Shown here piece after piece: positions 1 through 12,719 of a stretch of DNA of 64,000 bases. Source of the stretch: Favolaschia claudopus (taxonomy: Eukaryota; Basidiomycota; Agaricomycetes; Agaricales; Mycenaceae); the NCBI GenBank assembly GCA_037176885.1, contig JAWWNJ010000006.1:1798001-1862000 (forward strand). Reading direction: 5' to 3'. The translations under genes and the position numbers were made by a program. Positions within the stretch are counted from its first letter, which is position 1; each line of letters opens with the position of its first letter. The notes beneath the pieces are model-generated. The model was not told where the DNA came from and did no database searches. It saw only the letters and a list, made by a program, of their open reading frames with translations.

Positions 1-918
1 GGCGAAAATGCGACCTCTTCCGATACAATTGAACGGTTCTACGAGCCCAGTGCGAGTGCGTAGTCTATTTCTATTGAAGAGGATTGATTTCATTCAATTT
101 TGTATCGGTAGTGTAAGTTACGCGGTGAATACTTTGAGCGCTGAGTTGACCCCGACCTTGCAGTTACGAAAATCCAGTCCTGACCGCCACCTCGCGATCC
201 GTCATCGCAGACGTTCACCACCTTTCTCGGCACTTGAGCGTTATCGATGTCCCAAGACCCGTCGCCTTGATCTGCACGCTCTTCAGGCTACAACCTCCTC
301 GGGCAGGGTTTCTCGCGCGTAACATCGACGATCCATTATTTCAAGCTCTGCGGGTATGGACCGAGATTGGTGATATCTGCGAGAACGAGAGTTTCGGTAC
401 GTAGTAAGGCAGTTATATTATTTACGCAAGCTCACAAGCAATTAACAGACGGACATAGAAAGACGATAGTAGAACACACGCTAAACATACTAGTCCTCCC
501 CGGCATCCACCGCGACGGGCCCCACAGACAAACCCCCTCCTCCGATTCCCTCATTACAGCCTCCGGTGCTGGCACGCATCATCACAGCACCCCCAGCCTC
601 TCCCTCCCCGGCACCTCCCTAACCCTCCCCTCACCCTTCCACTTCAAACTCCACATCATCACCCGCCTCTCGTTCAACGAACAAGGCCGCATCACCCACC
701 ACCGCGACTTTTGGGACGTCAAGGACGTCATGGGGCTCGTTCCCGGTGCGTCGCTGGCGCAGTGGATCGCGACGCGCATCGCGGCGAGGGGGCTCACCTA
801 TGTGTCGTCGTTTTGGTACCCGCCTTCGAAAACGCCGGAGCAGGCACGCGATGAGGTGGATGCGCTCGAGAAGGGTTTGTCTCCGACGGCGCTGTTTGCT
901 GCTGTACCGCAGGCGTGA
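1..918 (+). CDS. NTF2-like (SnoaL-like) fold protein, 5' end outside the window
   Basis: Three exons are visible: 1-59, 164-396 and 449-918, with introns 60-163 (GTAGTC..TGCAG) and 397-448 (GTACGT..ACAG); phases match and 253 residues follow before the stop. The first exon gives IERFYEPSAS and continues into AYENPVLTATSR, a pattern I associate with small NTF2-like proteins of basidiomycetes: a helix followed by the Tyr-Glu-Asn-Pro turn. The C-terminal exon has a HRDFWDVKD strand and a conserved-looking WIATRIAARGL helix. NTF2-like folds can be binding proteins or small enzymes, so no reaction can be assigned. The fold call rests on motif resemblance only; the start lies upstream of base 1. 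The next gene is more than 9 kb away. Confidence 0.75.
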
Positions 919-3900
919 AGGGAGGTAGAGATCTCCTAGGAGTCATTTCCGACAATCTCCCGACTCCGCGTTAGCTTGCTGCTAGGCTAGGCCGAGCTGG
1001 AGTGGGATGCGGTTTGGAATCGATACAACTCTTTCTGAGGTCAAATTGGCTTGCGGCCGGCATCCATGCACTTGCATCTCATGACAGGCCTCGAGGCAGC
1101 CTTCTTGGTTTCAGACGATCGCTTTGGGAGCTGGGCCAATCGCGTGGATGTGGGTACGCACTATCGGTGGAAGCGGTGCAAGGAGGCGTCGCGTTTGGTG
1201 TGCAAAGTCGAGTCTAGTATCCATCTCTCGCAGTTTAGACTGAGATACGCTACTGTGATTGTTTCGGCCTGGACAAGGATCGGTGGGTGGTGCTTTTGGA
1301 CTATTGAAGTAGGGGGGGGCGTATAATTAATGAATGAATAGCTTGAACACGAGGTGTGGATAGCATTGCTTAGCTTCTCAAGGTTGGAGAGAAACTGTAA
1401 AATGAATTCAAGAGCACAACTGCACAAGCACAGCCTTCAATTGTTCTAATTACATCCAAGCATTCCGTCATCGCTACAGCAGAAACAGAAGCAGACAGCG
1501 AATTCTCCCGACTGTGCTGCGTGGCAATTGAAAGGCTTCTTCTTCTCCAATCGATTTCTCATTCTTGCTGACTCGGACAAATTTTAAGAGAGGCTCGTTT
1601 CGAACAACGCGCTGAATTCGTCCGTCCGACGAAGGCATAGTATCTGGCTTCGAACCCGGGTTAAGACTGAAGCCAGTGTATTCTATCGTCGGGCCCGGGG
1701 CCTGCTACTGACAGTTGAATCCCACACAGCATCCCGACGTCCAGCTTGACGCTCATTGGATTCGCTGGCAAACGGACGATATAGGCCTCTCAATTGAATC
1801 CAGGAGGACCCCTTCAAACCGTGACACTAATACACATACTATGCCTACGATACGACACTGGCAGCTCCGGGTTTACTACAATGCAGGACCCTCTCAGGCT
1901 TGCAACTGTAAGTCTGTATCAGGCCTGCTTCAAGACTGAATTGAGGGTACCTGGCTGTGTTTTTGGCTCGTATGTATTCGCTGGCACACGATCTCTATCG
2001 ATATCGCGCAAAATAGAAAGCAAATTCACAAAGTTCACGGTGAGTAGCCGCCGCCACCGTGTTCGTGTGATTCGAGTCCGTCTTTGCTCACCAGTGCGGC
2101 GAGTGGCCTCCGGGCTTGGGATACTGCGCAGCGGAACGCTGCGATAAGTTGCTTTCTGTTTCAGTTTCAGGTACATTGACAGAGTCGCGCGCGCCGCTCA
2201 TTGGCGCCCTTGGTACCTCGATGTTCTCTTGGAAAACGCAATGAATGAATTGAGGGGGCCGAGTCTGGACCACCCTATTGCATGCTACAGCTACGGTTAT
2301 CGCGGCGTGCGGGTATCCCATCGGTGTGTACTTTATTTGGAATCCGTGTCCGTTCACTGGCTGTCTGTGACGTAGGTCGGCTTTTGTGAACCCGCTTTTT
2401 GCCTTTCGAGATTCCAGGAGATTCCACTGCACACTGCTCGAATGCTGCGATGGCGAATTCATGTTCGCGGCATTGAGCGTTCCTCGACCGGCGGCTCACG
2501 GATATGGTACACGTCAAGGCAAGCCTATTTAGCGCTCAGAGGAGAGACAGCGGGGGAATTTTTCGTTCCATTCAAGTCTATTCAGGTCCCACAACATATC
2601 CGACACCGCGTGGATATCCTCGGGTCATCGTTCGAAGCAGCAAGCACGGCGTCTGACTCCTCTGACTTGAGCGGAGCGCCGCTCAGCGCCTGTGAATACA
2701 GTACCATAGAACGTGCCTCATTCGTTCTGCAAGTTGGCGGCGCACCTGCATTTATTCTGACGTGCCCACATGCCGTGCCGCATGGGTTGAAGAGCTGGTT
2801 CAAGTCGTCGCCGCGCCAATCCCACATACACTGAGCGTAATGTCGCTGTCGCAGTCAGGAAACGGGCATAACGGTCCGCCCCCTCCGTGTTTGACAGGTA
2901 AATCGTCCAAAATAGGATTATTTGAATTTCGCGCCTTTTAGCCTCCGGCTCTGCGATCGCATCACATTGGACCCATATTGCCATTCTGGGACTGACCCGT
3001 TCCCACTGTCCTTCCGTAACGTGGGCGGGCCCGACAGCGGCCGCCGGAGGCATTTGTGGGAATTGGAACGCAAATCGCAACGGAGGGCGCCGAATCGGTT
3101 GGGAGCGAAGAAATTGCTGCAATTCATTGGTTGCGATGAAAAAAAAAAATGGGTACAGAGAGGTACAGAGGTCATGTCTCTCGACTCTACTGCTGTCAGA
3201 GACTAGAGGAGACTAGTCGCGACAAGCAAAAGGCTAAGCGCTAATCGTTCATGGATGGTATGTTTCAGTTCAACTGCATTTTTCTTATCTTATCCGCCGC
3301 ATCTGTCAGACATATGCGGATCGACGCTTATCGACGCATGCTATATCGACGCGCCAAGCCAAATGCCGCCATTGGGTATACGTAGATCTCCAACCCTAAT
3401 CTCTCAATTGCTCTCAGCAAGCTCTCAGTCGAATTTTTCACGATTAAACTTGCAGGCCGCAGGGGACGCTATGCCTGCTGGCCATATGGTGTAACATTCA
3501 AACAACAAAGAAGAATCCTTCTCGTCGTCGCACCCTCGCTTGTTCCCGAAATCTCACTGAATTGTTTCTTTCGGCTTGTCATTTACTTATCGTTTCCGGT
3601 TTCTCCGTCACTCGGACTCCTTTGTATCTGAAGCAGGTTTGAAGCAGTTGAAAAAGGAATAGTCTCGCGCAGAATCCGTAACGCAAGTCTTCTTCGAATT
3701 CCTTCGACGCATAGAATAAAAACGTGCATCGCTGGCCACAGTGGGCTCAGCGTAAACCACATGCTGTCCCGCCACATGCGCTGCGCCCTGAACGGCACGC
3801 CGAGTGCCGAGACGGTGCCGACGAAAAGCACATGTTTCGGCGTACGCGACATTACGGTAACATCGACAAATCGTCAAGGGCGCATCCCCGCAATCTTGAC

Positions 3901-5125
3901 ACCCGTGACCAAATTTTCCACTGCGCGCCGCAATTTTTTTCGGTTTCCTGTGGTTGAGAAGGGTCTCGCAAGTGCGTGCTGTTGACACAATCGCCGTGTT
4001 CATGGCTCATCTCAACTCATCGTATTCGCAGTTACCTCTACGACTCGGCACAGCTGTCTATAATGAATGAACCGCGAGGCGGTGGGGTGCGTCCTTCCCC
4101 GCGCTGTCTACTTCGCCTAGTCCGATTGTCCGGTGGCCACGTCTCGTGCTCCCGATCGTATACGAACCTTACTGGATGCTTGAATACGTTTCATCTCTTG
4201 CCGAGAAGGTTCTCTCCTACTTGCCTCCTCGACCCTTCAAGCTTCAAGCCACGACTCGTTCACTTGTCGCAAATTGTGTAACGACGCTGGAGGACAGGCG
4301 GCGACCGATGCCACCCGCGCGCCGACCAAGTTGCGAAGCCGAAATCCTAGTTGGCCGTTCCTTCGTGGTGCTCACAGTCGCTCACCTCGGACGCAATGAT
4401 TTTCATGACATTCCCACATCCCGCAAATCAATTTCATTTGGGTCCAGGAAGAAAGTAACTGCGATTTGAAGAAGGAGTTTCTTAGTCGAGACCTTGAGCC
4501 AGGGACACAACTCCTGTGGCTCCTTCGTACTTGGCTCGTGTTTTTCCCAATATTCAATACTTCGGCGAAATAGGCCCCAAGCTCCAGCTTCGCATGTGCA
4601 ATAACATACCTCCCCGACTCTATCGGCAGTCTCCCTGTCGCCCAGCTGGTTGGACTTTGCATACGGTGAATGGGCAACCACTTGTGAGGATCGTCGACCC
4701 GTGGCTACTAAATGCGGCGAGTCGGGCGTTGACTCGGAGCTCGAGGATAGACTACAGTATATTCGACTCGGGAGTCGTCGTCGCACATTCACTCCCAGTC
4801 GCAAGACCCAGGAATGAGGATTTCCTTTGCCTCCAAGAAACCAGTTGAACCCGCTACAGTATAGAGCTTTTTCGTTGGTCGGTCGCCAAGAACGAAAAAA
4901 AAGTTCAGAGAGAAATTTGGAACGTTCTTCCAACGTTCTTCATTCAATATTATCGAACGCCACGAGCCGTGGCGCCGGACCGTATTGCCGTTGCTAAGCG
5001 GAACGAAGACAGGTTTGGGTGCCTTTATCAGGGGGTAAGTCCGTAGCGAAAGAAGAGAAGCAGCCACCCGCGAAGCGTCAAGAATCCGATTCGATAGTAC
5101 CCCGCACGTCTTCGAATTCGAACGG
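919..5125. other. Gene-free intergenic stretch
   Basis: No reading frame here shows a recognisable domain, and open frames on the two strands overlap each other without intron-compatible continuation. Composition is mixed, with many short CGAGTCG and GAATTGAA-like words and no long simple repeat. I see no RNA gene. It begins right after the stop of the NTF2-like gene, so the first few hundred bases probably include its 3' UTR. Confidence 0.6.
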
Positions 5126-5133
5126 AATGTCGT

Positions 5134-5564
5134 AGGACCCAGGATAATTGACCCAAATGCCTGGTCCGAATCCTGACAAATTTTGAAAAATTTTGACGAT
5201 TTGCCTGTGTCAAATCCTGACAAAGTCGACCCAAAGTCCCAAAATGCCTGGGTCAGATCCTGACAAAACTCGGGTCGGCGAGGGACTTTTTCACCAGCAG
5301 GCAACCGGCAGGTGTGTAATTTCGCTGTTTTTGCGTCAATTTCGATGCAACGAGCGCCAAAACGACGCAAAAACCGCGTTCTGAGCGAAAAATGGCTTTT
5401 TACCACCAAAAATGGATTTTTCGACTTAATTCCCAGGATTTTGATGGCAAAATCCGGCGCAGGCCTGTGTCAATCCTGACAAAATCGTCTCGAGCCGAAA
5501 ATTTTTGTCCTGACAAATTTGACCCCATGCGGAACAGGCATTTTGGTCACTTGTCAGTGGTCCT
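5134..5564. mobile_element. hAT-like non-autonomous MITE with 8-bp target duplication
   Basis: A 431-bp element starts AGGACCCAGG and ends CAGTGGTCCT, so the outermost 6 bp are perfect inverted termini (AGGACC/GGTCCT). Further in, the left end (ACCCAAATGCCTG..TCCG) matches the reverse complement of the right end (ACCAAAATGCCTG..TCCG), giving an imperfect terminal inverted repeat of about 45 bp. It is flanked by the identical 8-mer AATGTCGT at 5126-5133 and 5565-5572, the target-site duplication length of hAT transposons. Inside are several copies of TCCTGACAAA and its complement. There is no transposase frame, so it must have been moved in trans. Termini and duplication are seen directly; assignment to hAT rests on the 8-bp duplication. 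Confidence 0.85.
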
Positions 5565-5572
5565 AATGTCGT

Positions 5573-8500
5573 CTGCGGCGTCGCGTGTGGGACTGGGAAG
5601 CAGTAAGATAAGGTGTTGTTTCACTACAGTACTGATCCCGTATGTGAATGCGGCCTTGTTCTGCATTACAGTAACACCAAACAGAGCAGTGTATTCACAA
5701 GTACAGGCAAGGGATTCTATAGCATCGCTACCGGAAAAATTTGTGTGAGAACGAATTTACAGACAGTGAACCATGTGTATGGTTGAATTTGTGTCGTAAA
5801 GAGAAGACCAAAATATTCACTGTTCAGTCATTCAAAGAAATTGGCAATTGGATTCGCCTCGGAGAACAAAAAATTGATTCTTACGGACGGCGAATTGCAG
5901 TCGTTCGAATCAACATAGCGGAAGAATCTCTAAATAAAAGATGTTGGGCCGAGGAAGAAAACGGACTTCGTCTACCCAGGGCCAGTGAAGTTGGGGGAAA
6001 CTCAACTAGACTGAACGAGGATAAATGCAAGGTAACTCGAAGTCCGTAGAGTATTACCGCCGCGCGGGTAGAAGACATAGGATGCGTGGTCAACCTCGTA
6101 ATGCTGAGTTTTGGACGACATTTGTGTCAGAATCCAACTCTAAAATAGACCGTTCACGTACATGAACATGTTGAACATTGGATAAGTGGCCTTCGCGACC
6201 ACTGGCACAAGCATGGAGCCATGAAGAGCCAGCCTTCCCATAACCAAAGCCGCATCGATGTGTTGAGTATATTCGTCTCGGAATCCCACAATAGCAATAA
6301 GCCGTTCACGTACATGTTGACCACGATTGAACATGGACAACATCAATCGGTCGTCTCGGCCACAGGCACACGCATCCTCGGGCGCCGCAGACAGTGAGAA
6401 TCCAGTCTCTCCGCATCCGTAGCCAAAGCCAGAGGCCGCGTCAGTCGTCCCCGAAAGATACGGAGTCCCGAATTTTCTGTGCGAGGGCTTCCGATTATGA
6501 ACCCGGAATTCTCGCTTCGTTTCATCGCGGCGGGAGCAGCGCCGGTCTGAGGTAAGTACCCCAAACGTACACGTACGAACGGATAGAAATTGGATATCCG
6601 TTTCTTGCTGCGATTGACTCTCGTGAGGGAGGAAAGAGACAGCCATATCGAGAGTTCCGTGCATGTCCGTTGTACCATGAGGAATAGGCGCCGGCGAGAG
6701 ATGGACTCGCTGAGAAGCGGCGGCGTCAGCAAAAAATGAAACCGGGCACATGAGCGCCCGTGAAGCCTCTCTTCCCGTCCACTTGTATTACAGTAGATTC
6801 AACAGCATGCCTTGCAAGAAAGAAAGATCCGCGGTGCAAGTTCGAAGCAGGAGGAGTTGCGAGTGTGAAGTATGTACGTTGAACGTAAATAATCGCTCGA
6901 GGGTGAATAATCGCGGGGTGTTGACAAAGAATTCGGTCGTCCGTTCAAATATAATACGGACCAGCTCGGAAAGATAGCGGAAAGCGGAAGTCAAGCACAG
7001 CTCTGGATGTGCTTGACTGATACACAGTATCAAGAGTAAAATCCGAACCGAACGGCCTAGCGCGAAGGAGTAGTATGGGTTCTACTAGTAGGCACGGTGT
7101 TTCGCCCACAGGAGAAGCGGGCGACAAAGAGAGCTAAGACACGTTCATAGTAAGATAGAGTTGAATTGAACCCTTGAGCGGAAATCGGACGGAAATGTCG
7201 CGGGGCGGCGTAATAAATCCATTTCCATCCATCCCCGAGGCAAAGCTGAGGAGGAACTAGACAGCACATGCTATTGCGTGAAACGTTTCCTTCGAAAAAC
7301 GCGGAGCGTCCGTTGTTGAAAGACTCTTGGAGAAACAAACGGCAGTGCTTGGGTCGTTAGGATACTGTACCCCATCATGCGTTTTTTTGTGCGATTATTT
7401 CGGAAACTTGTGCTGTCGGGGTCGAGAAAATGGAGCCTACCAGCGGGTGTGGTTGCCGGTACCGAGGCCGCCCTGAATGATCTCGACAACGACAGCGAAG
7501 GTAGAAAGGTTGAGCTTGAAAGCGTCGTTGCCGACGTTCGTTAACATTAGACTCACCGGCTCGTCCTTCAATCTGAGTTGCATTGAATTCGAATTGGCAT
7601 CCGCCAATCGAGTCCGAGCGAAGTGGAGTTCAACGAGGCGCATTCGAGACCGCCACTGACGCGGTCCCGGCGCTTCAAACAGGCTTTGTTCCTTCCAGGG
7701 AAGTTTGTACGAAGTTGCGCCACTATCGCCACGAAAGGTGCCTCGACCCGCCGCGGGGCGAGAGACCTCGCATTCACCAGTTCATTGTGGTTCATCCAGT
7801 CTTCAAAATTGCGTCTTTTCCGCCAAATTACCGCCCCAACGTCGTCCGAGAAATTCGGCGCGATCTAGCCAGGACCCAGGAACGATTCGAAAGATAAGAA
7901 AGGAAGCTAGGAAGCGTCAATGACGACGTGAAGGCTAAGAGCAAGACGCTAGAACGTGAACAATGGAAGCTCGGGAAGGTCCGTGTCGGAGCGCATCAAT
8001 CATCACCGCATATCTTCTGTTCTTTACTTCTTCCTCCTCCGTCGACGTCTACGTCTTCTGAAGCCTGGGGCCTGGAGGGTCCCCCTTACCCCGCCCCGTA
8101 TCTCCCCCGCCCAATTCACCGCGGACACCTCTCACCCCTTCTCCCTGTCAACTGGGTTTTCCAGAACTTCCTCCGAGACTCGCGCGGTTGGCTCGCGTAA
8201 AAAACAAAATAATAAAGATTTTTCTTTCTGGAAGCAGGGCTATTGGAAATTGTACTCGTAATACACAATAAGGTGAGGTACAGCGCACGCACGCATGCAT
8301 ACGACCCGCTCAGGTTCACGCCGCCGGGCCCCGGGCAAATACCCCGGGTCCGCTCGACCCGCACGTCCAATGAAGAGCTGTATTGCTGCGCCCCAATTCT
8401 TACTCTGAAAGCTGTGGCTCCTGCCCTTCTCGAAGTAAAGCGTGGAGGCGAAAATTCATTCCGCAAGCCACACTGACTCGTACACAGCACTTTGAGCGCT

Positions 8501-10108
8501 CCGTCTCGGCCTTCTACGGCGAGATACGCACCCAGGACCCTTCACTTGTCTTCACACAATTCGGCATCTTACGCGCGCGCCTACGCCCACAAAGGTCATA
8601 CGGGCCATTTTTTCATTAAGAAACGTTTCCGGTCGTCCGTCCGACTTGCTGAGTAGCATGCTCCTTCCCCGGTGTCTTCGCCGCTCGCGTATTTTTCCGT
8701 GCTAGCTAACACGCGTCGCTGCAGGGTCCTAGCGCCGCGTCCCGGTATTTTTCAAACCGTAAATTAAGTTTATCATTTATGTTCTGGCGGGCAATGAGAG
8801 GCTTTCGCGTATTATTCACTATCGGCTCGCTCAGTACCCTCCTTACCTTTCACATTCAGAGCTCTTCCAGGATAAGCTCCCGGCGTCACAACCCTTCGCT
8901 CTATATGACGCCCAAAGGTTCCAAGTAGAACTCTTCAGACCAGACTAAAAACATTCCGTTCTGTCCACACTGGGGGAACCGGACCTTCCCTCCCTCCGCT
9001 CACAAGTAGAATATGCATTGACGCTCTGCTGGTTCGCTACATACAACCTGTCTCTATCCCTATTCTAAAGACCTCAACCGGGCTGAAATCGGGCGGCGTC
9101 TCTCCTTACCCTCACGAACAAACATAACATGTCAGTCGCGGTATCCCGAGTTGGAATCTTTCTCAAATTCTCACTCGGCGGCGTCTCTCAAAACATCCAC
9201 TCATTTCCGAGTCGAATCGAGTCGCTTAGCACTGTAGTACACCTAGACGGCGTATGTCGAGCGGTCTGTATAGTCGTGAATGGAAAATGAAGTAAACGGT
9301 CGACTATTGCTACCACCCCAATTCTTAGCACCTCAATTCCATTTCATTCCCGCGTCGCCTTCGAATAAACGGCGTATATACGCCAATCCCAACAAGCACT
9401 CAATTCTGACGCTTAGTCGAAAATCCGAGTCATCCCTTGACTTTTTTACGCTCCTTCTCAATTCACAAATCCCATTCGAGTCTCACTGCATTTGAATCCA
9501 TTCAAATCCATCTATTTCATTTTATCTACTTCTCCTCCTACCTACACCAACATCCAATAGCAATACATAATACAACAAGTTAACGAATAAATAACTGTAT
9601 GTGTGTCTCCCTGCCTCCCATCCCATAGATACGCAGGGGTAGCAGTAATAGTAGTAATAGAGGGGGTGTCCAGGCGCGCGTGCATGCATGTATGTATGTA
9701 GTGTGTGTATAGGTATGTACGATGAGATGAGATGATGAGTTGTAGCGGCGCGGCGAAGTAATAATGAAACAAGAAGAGGAAAAACGAAAGCGAAGTAAGT
9801 GTACGAAGAACGAATTTAGGGAGAGGGAGGGAGACATCCACAAACGAAGGAACGAAAAACAACAGAGAGAAAGCAGGGAGGTAACACCAAGAAAGAAGCG
9901 AGGAAGCAAGCAAGAGGTATAAAGATACATACGATGAGCGGAAGAGAAGAGAAAGGAATATAAAAAGTACATTTGGCGGATTAGATCGGAGAGGCAGCGA
10001 TGAGGTGGTATCAACGAGTGAGCGGCGGCGGCAGAGGTCGAGAGCGCGTCCAGGCGGCGGGCGGAATTTTGACGGACGAATAAATATCTTCGGTCGATTT
10101 TGTCTTCC
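5573..10108. other. Intergenic DNA plus the probable 3' UTR of the GATA gene
   Basis: Apart from the tandem duplication at 6130-6440, nothing here supports a gene. A minus-strand frame around 7437-7643 includes a phrase like VSLMLTNVGNDAFKL, which resembles a beta-sandwich strand but stands alone. From roughly 9540 to 10108 the sequence becomes purine-rich on the plus strand with ATGTATGT-type microsatellite text, as expected for a long pyrimidine-rich 3' UTR of the minus-strand GATA factor that stops at 10109. No tRNA or rRNA was found. Confidence 0.5.
6130..6440. repeat. Diverged tandem duplication, two units of about 150 bp
   Basis: Unit one runs about 6130-6253 and unit two about 6281-6440. 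Both open with GAATCC, share the exact 14-mer CGTTCACGTACATG (6151-6164 and 6303-6316), carry TTGAACAT-like text after it, and close with CCAAAGCC followed by a CCGC element. Between the shared blocks they have drifted with indels. The minus strand is open across both units, but the predicted protein has no domain I recognise. Confidence 0.5.
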
Positions 10109-12719
10109 TCACATCGCCGCAACCTCCTCCTTCACCTGCACCCCGCCCAACCCCTCATCCCACCCACCGCTCATACCCCCGCTCATCCCCGCATGAAAAT
10201 CAGGCAAACTCCCCCGCCTATACAACCCCCCGCCCATCTCGCCTTGCCCACCTGGCCCGCCGCCGAGAATCCCATCCTGCTCGCCCAACGAATCCGAACG
10301 CAGACTCGAATTCGACGACGAATGGTGCAGACTATGCCCTCCTCCATTCACGGATGAAGAAGACGAAGAGCCATACATCCCCTGATGCGTCGTCCCCAAA
10401 TACGGATGCGCCCCGCCATGCCCCCCTCCATAATAGTGATGATGCGCACCCAACCCACCAGTGGTATTACTCCGCGGCTTCGTCCGCACCAGAGCGGGAA
10501 TCTCCGGCGTATGCGGCAGCCTAATCCCATTGCTGTTACCATTTAGGTGCGGGGAGTTCATGTGCGGTGAGGAGGAGAGATGCGGGCTGCCCATATGCGG
10601 CGACGACGACAAGTGCGGGCTCCCAAACGTGCCGTTGTACGAATGCGCGCTGCCGGGTGGGCTGCGGGAGTCTCTTTGTCCACCGTGTGAATGGGGGGAG
10701 CCGTGGTGCGAGTTTTGTGAGTGGGAGAGAGAAAGCGAGGGCGGGACGGGCGAGGTATACACCGGCGCGGGGGAGTGGCCGCCGTTCGACTGCGATGATG
10801 CAGAGGAAGAAGGGGGGTGCGCGGCGGAGGAGGAGGAGTTGGAGTAGACTGAGACTGTTAACGCGTATCAGCATCAACATTCTTTCTCGCAAGTAGAGGA
10901 AAGGGTAGGTAGGAAAAGGAACTCACCACTATCATCCCAATCACTCGCCCCACTCGCCCCACTCTGACTCCCACTCCCAGTCGACGAAACACTCGTCCGT
11001 CTCCCGAGCTTGCCTCGCCCCCCACCCATCCCCCCTCCAATTCCTCCACCCATGCCGCTACTCCCCGGCCTCCCATAATCAAGCTCCCCGAGCATATCCC
11101 CGCCGCCCATCATCTCAGAACCAGGCCCACCCATCATACCGTCGGCAAGAGGTGGCAGCAGCTGCGGGCCGGGAGCAGATGGAGGCGGTGGTGGAGGCGC
11201 ACCGCGGTACGCCCCCCCGGAGCCAGAGCCGTTCTTGCCTTTGCGCGCTTTGTTCCCTGCGCGGAGTTCGTCGAAGCGGAGGGGTCTAAGGCGTTCGGGC
11301 GTCAGCTCGAATTCTGCATATGAGGAAAAAAAAAACGAAGAGAGAGAAATGGGGGGAAGAAGAATGTGAGGGAGGAAGCGCTGACCTAGCCCTCAAATGC
11401 GTGCGCTCGTACAGCCCGCACTTGTTGCAGACGATTTTGCCGGGGTTGAGGGTGGAGCGGCGCCAGGAGGGGGGTTCGGTTGTGTGGCAGTTGAAGCATC
11501 TGGTGAGAGAGATACGAAAATTAGTGAGTGTTGGGGAGGTGTGAGGACAAGAGACGAGAAGGAATGCGGACGCCAAAAACGAGATAAGATAAAGTAAAAA
11601 CAACGAAGGCAAAAAGGAGAGGTAAAAGCGCTAGGCCCGGGGAAGCAGGGAGAACGCGATCGAAGAGAACCCCGCAGAAACAAGGAAAAAACGCTCAAGA
11701 CCAGAAACTACCCAGAAAAACAACAAGAAAAAAAAAACACAAAACACGAAAAACACCCACCTCCTCCTCAAATACTGCGTCTCCTTACTCGCCGCATCAT
11801 CCGTATGCTGCACCGGCAACCCATGCGGCGCAGGATACCCCCCATGCGCCGGGCCATACGCACCGTAGTTCATCCCATTCATCCCATTCATCGGGGGGTA
11901 CCCACCGTGCGCATGCATTTGTTGTTGTTGCTGTTGTGCGTACCCAGGGTGCCGATAAAAGTTGGGCGGCGGTGGGGCGCCGTACATCCCCTCCCCCGGG
12001 TGGCTGTGGGGCGCAGAATGGTGGTAGTCGTACGCGAGGCGCGGGGGCGAGTACCCCCCATGCCCATGCCCGAGGTGGCTGGGGTCGGCGGACAGCGGCT
12101 GCTGCATCGTCATATGATGATGGGGGTGTTGTGAATGCGCAGGATGAGAAGGGTGAGGCTGGAGGAAGGGAGGGGCGGGGTATCCCGAGCCGGCCATCAT
12201 GTCGTCGGGGCGCTCTTGGCGCGCGTAGGGGAATGTGGCGCGGCGGATCATTGTGTAGTCTTGTGGGCGGCCTCCTCCATTCGCGCCATTTCCGTTCCCG
12301 TTGTTGTTGCCGTTCAAGCCAGCAGAGCCGTTGAGCCCCGCGGACGACGGGTTCGGGCTGGGCCAGTCCGAGTCGTGGTACGACGACGAGGAAGATGTCA
12401 TGTCCGGCGGGGAGTGGTGCTGGTGCTCTGGGGACCCAGTCAAAGTGGTATCGGGGTCGTAGAGCTCCTGCAGCAGGGACGGGCGGGTGCTCCAGTGTGG
12501 GTGGTTGTTGCTTGAGTTTGTGTTAATATTGTTGTCGTCGTCGGAGGACGAGCCGGAGGAGGAGGAGAAGATACGGATGGCGGGGTCGACGACGAGGACT
12601 TCTTTGTTGTTGTATGCGGGGGAGGAGGAGGAGTAGGTGTTGCTGTTGTTGGCGGAGGAGGGCGGGGACGGGGTGCGGGGGGTGTCGTCGGGGAAGTGTA
12701 CCAGCGAGTCCATCGACAT
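10109..12719 (-). CDS. GATA-type zinc-finger transcription factor
   Basis: Four exons on the minus strand, 12719-11761, 11499-11386, 11285-10927 and 10854-10109, give 725 residues; all junctions are GT-AG and in phase. Exon 2 carries a single Cys4 GATA finger (C321, C324, C344, C347; core PPSWRR, then NPGKIVCNKCGLYERTH) and the reading continues as PLRFDELR in exon 3. The spacing is C-X2-C-X19-C-X2-C, longer than the X17 or X18 of most GATA fingers. The rest is low-complexity: Ser/Asn-rich start, Pro/His/Gln-rich middle with a Gln run, Gly-rich exon 3, and a tail with a tandem GSPHLSSSPHM repeat. Such proteins are nuclear and bind GATA-containing promoters; targets may be nitrogen, light or development genes and cannot be told apart here. 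It is isolated, with no gene within several kb on either side. Confidence 0.92.

Noticed and set aside
1640..1680. tRNA T-arm-like text CTTCGAACCCGGG
   Set aside because: No matching acceptor, D or anticodon arms could be folded around it.
4403..4933. Longest frame in the left desert (176 codons, minus)
   Set aside because: No domain, no low-complexity or membrane signature, overlaps equally open plus-strand frames.
7437..7643. Minus-strand frame containing VSLMLTNVGNDAFKL, reminiscent of a beta-sandwich strand of secreted peptidases
   Set aside because: Only one strand-like phrase; neighbouring frames give no catalytic motif, and no intron connects it to more.
9580..10122. 180-codon minus-strand frame downstream of the GATA gene
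   Set aside because: Leu/Ser/Phe-rich reading of a pyrimidine-rich 3' UTR; continues past the stop of the GATA gene with no splice logic.
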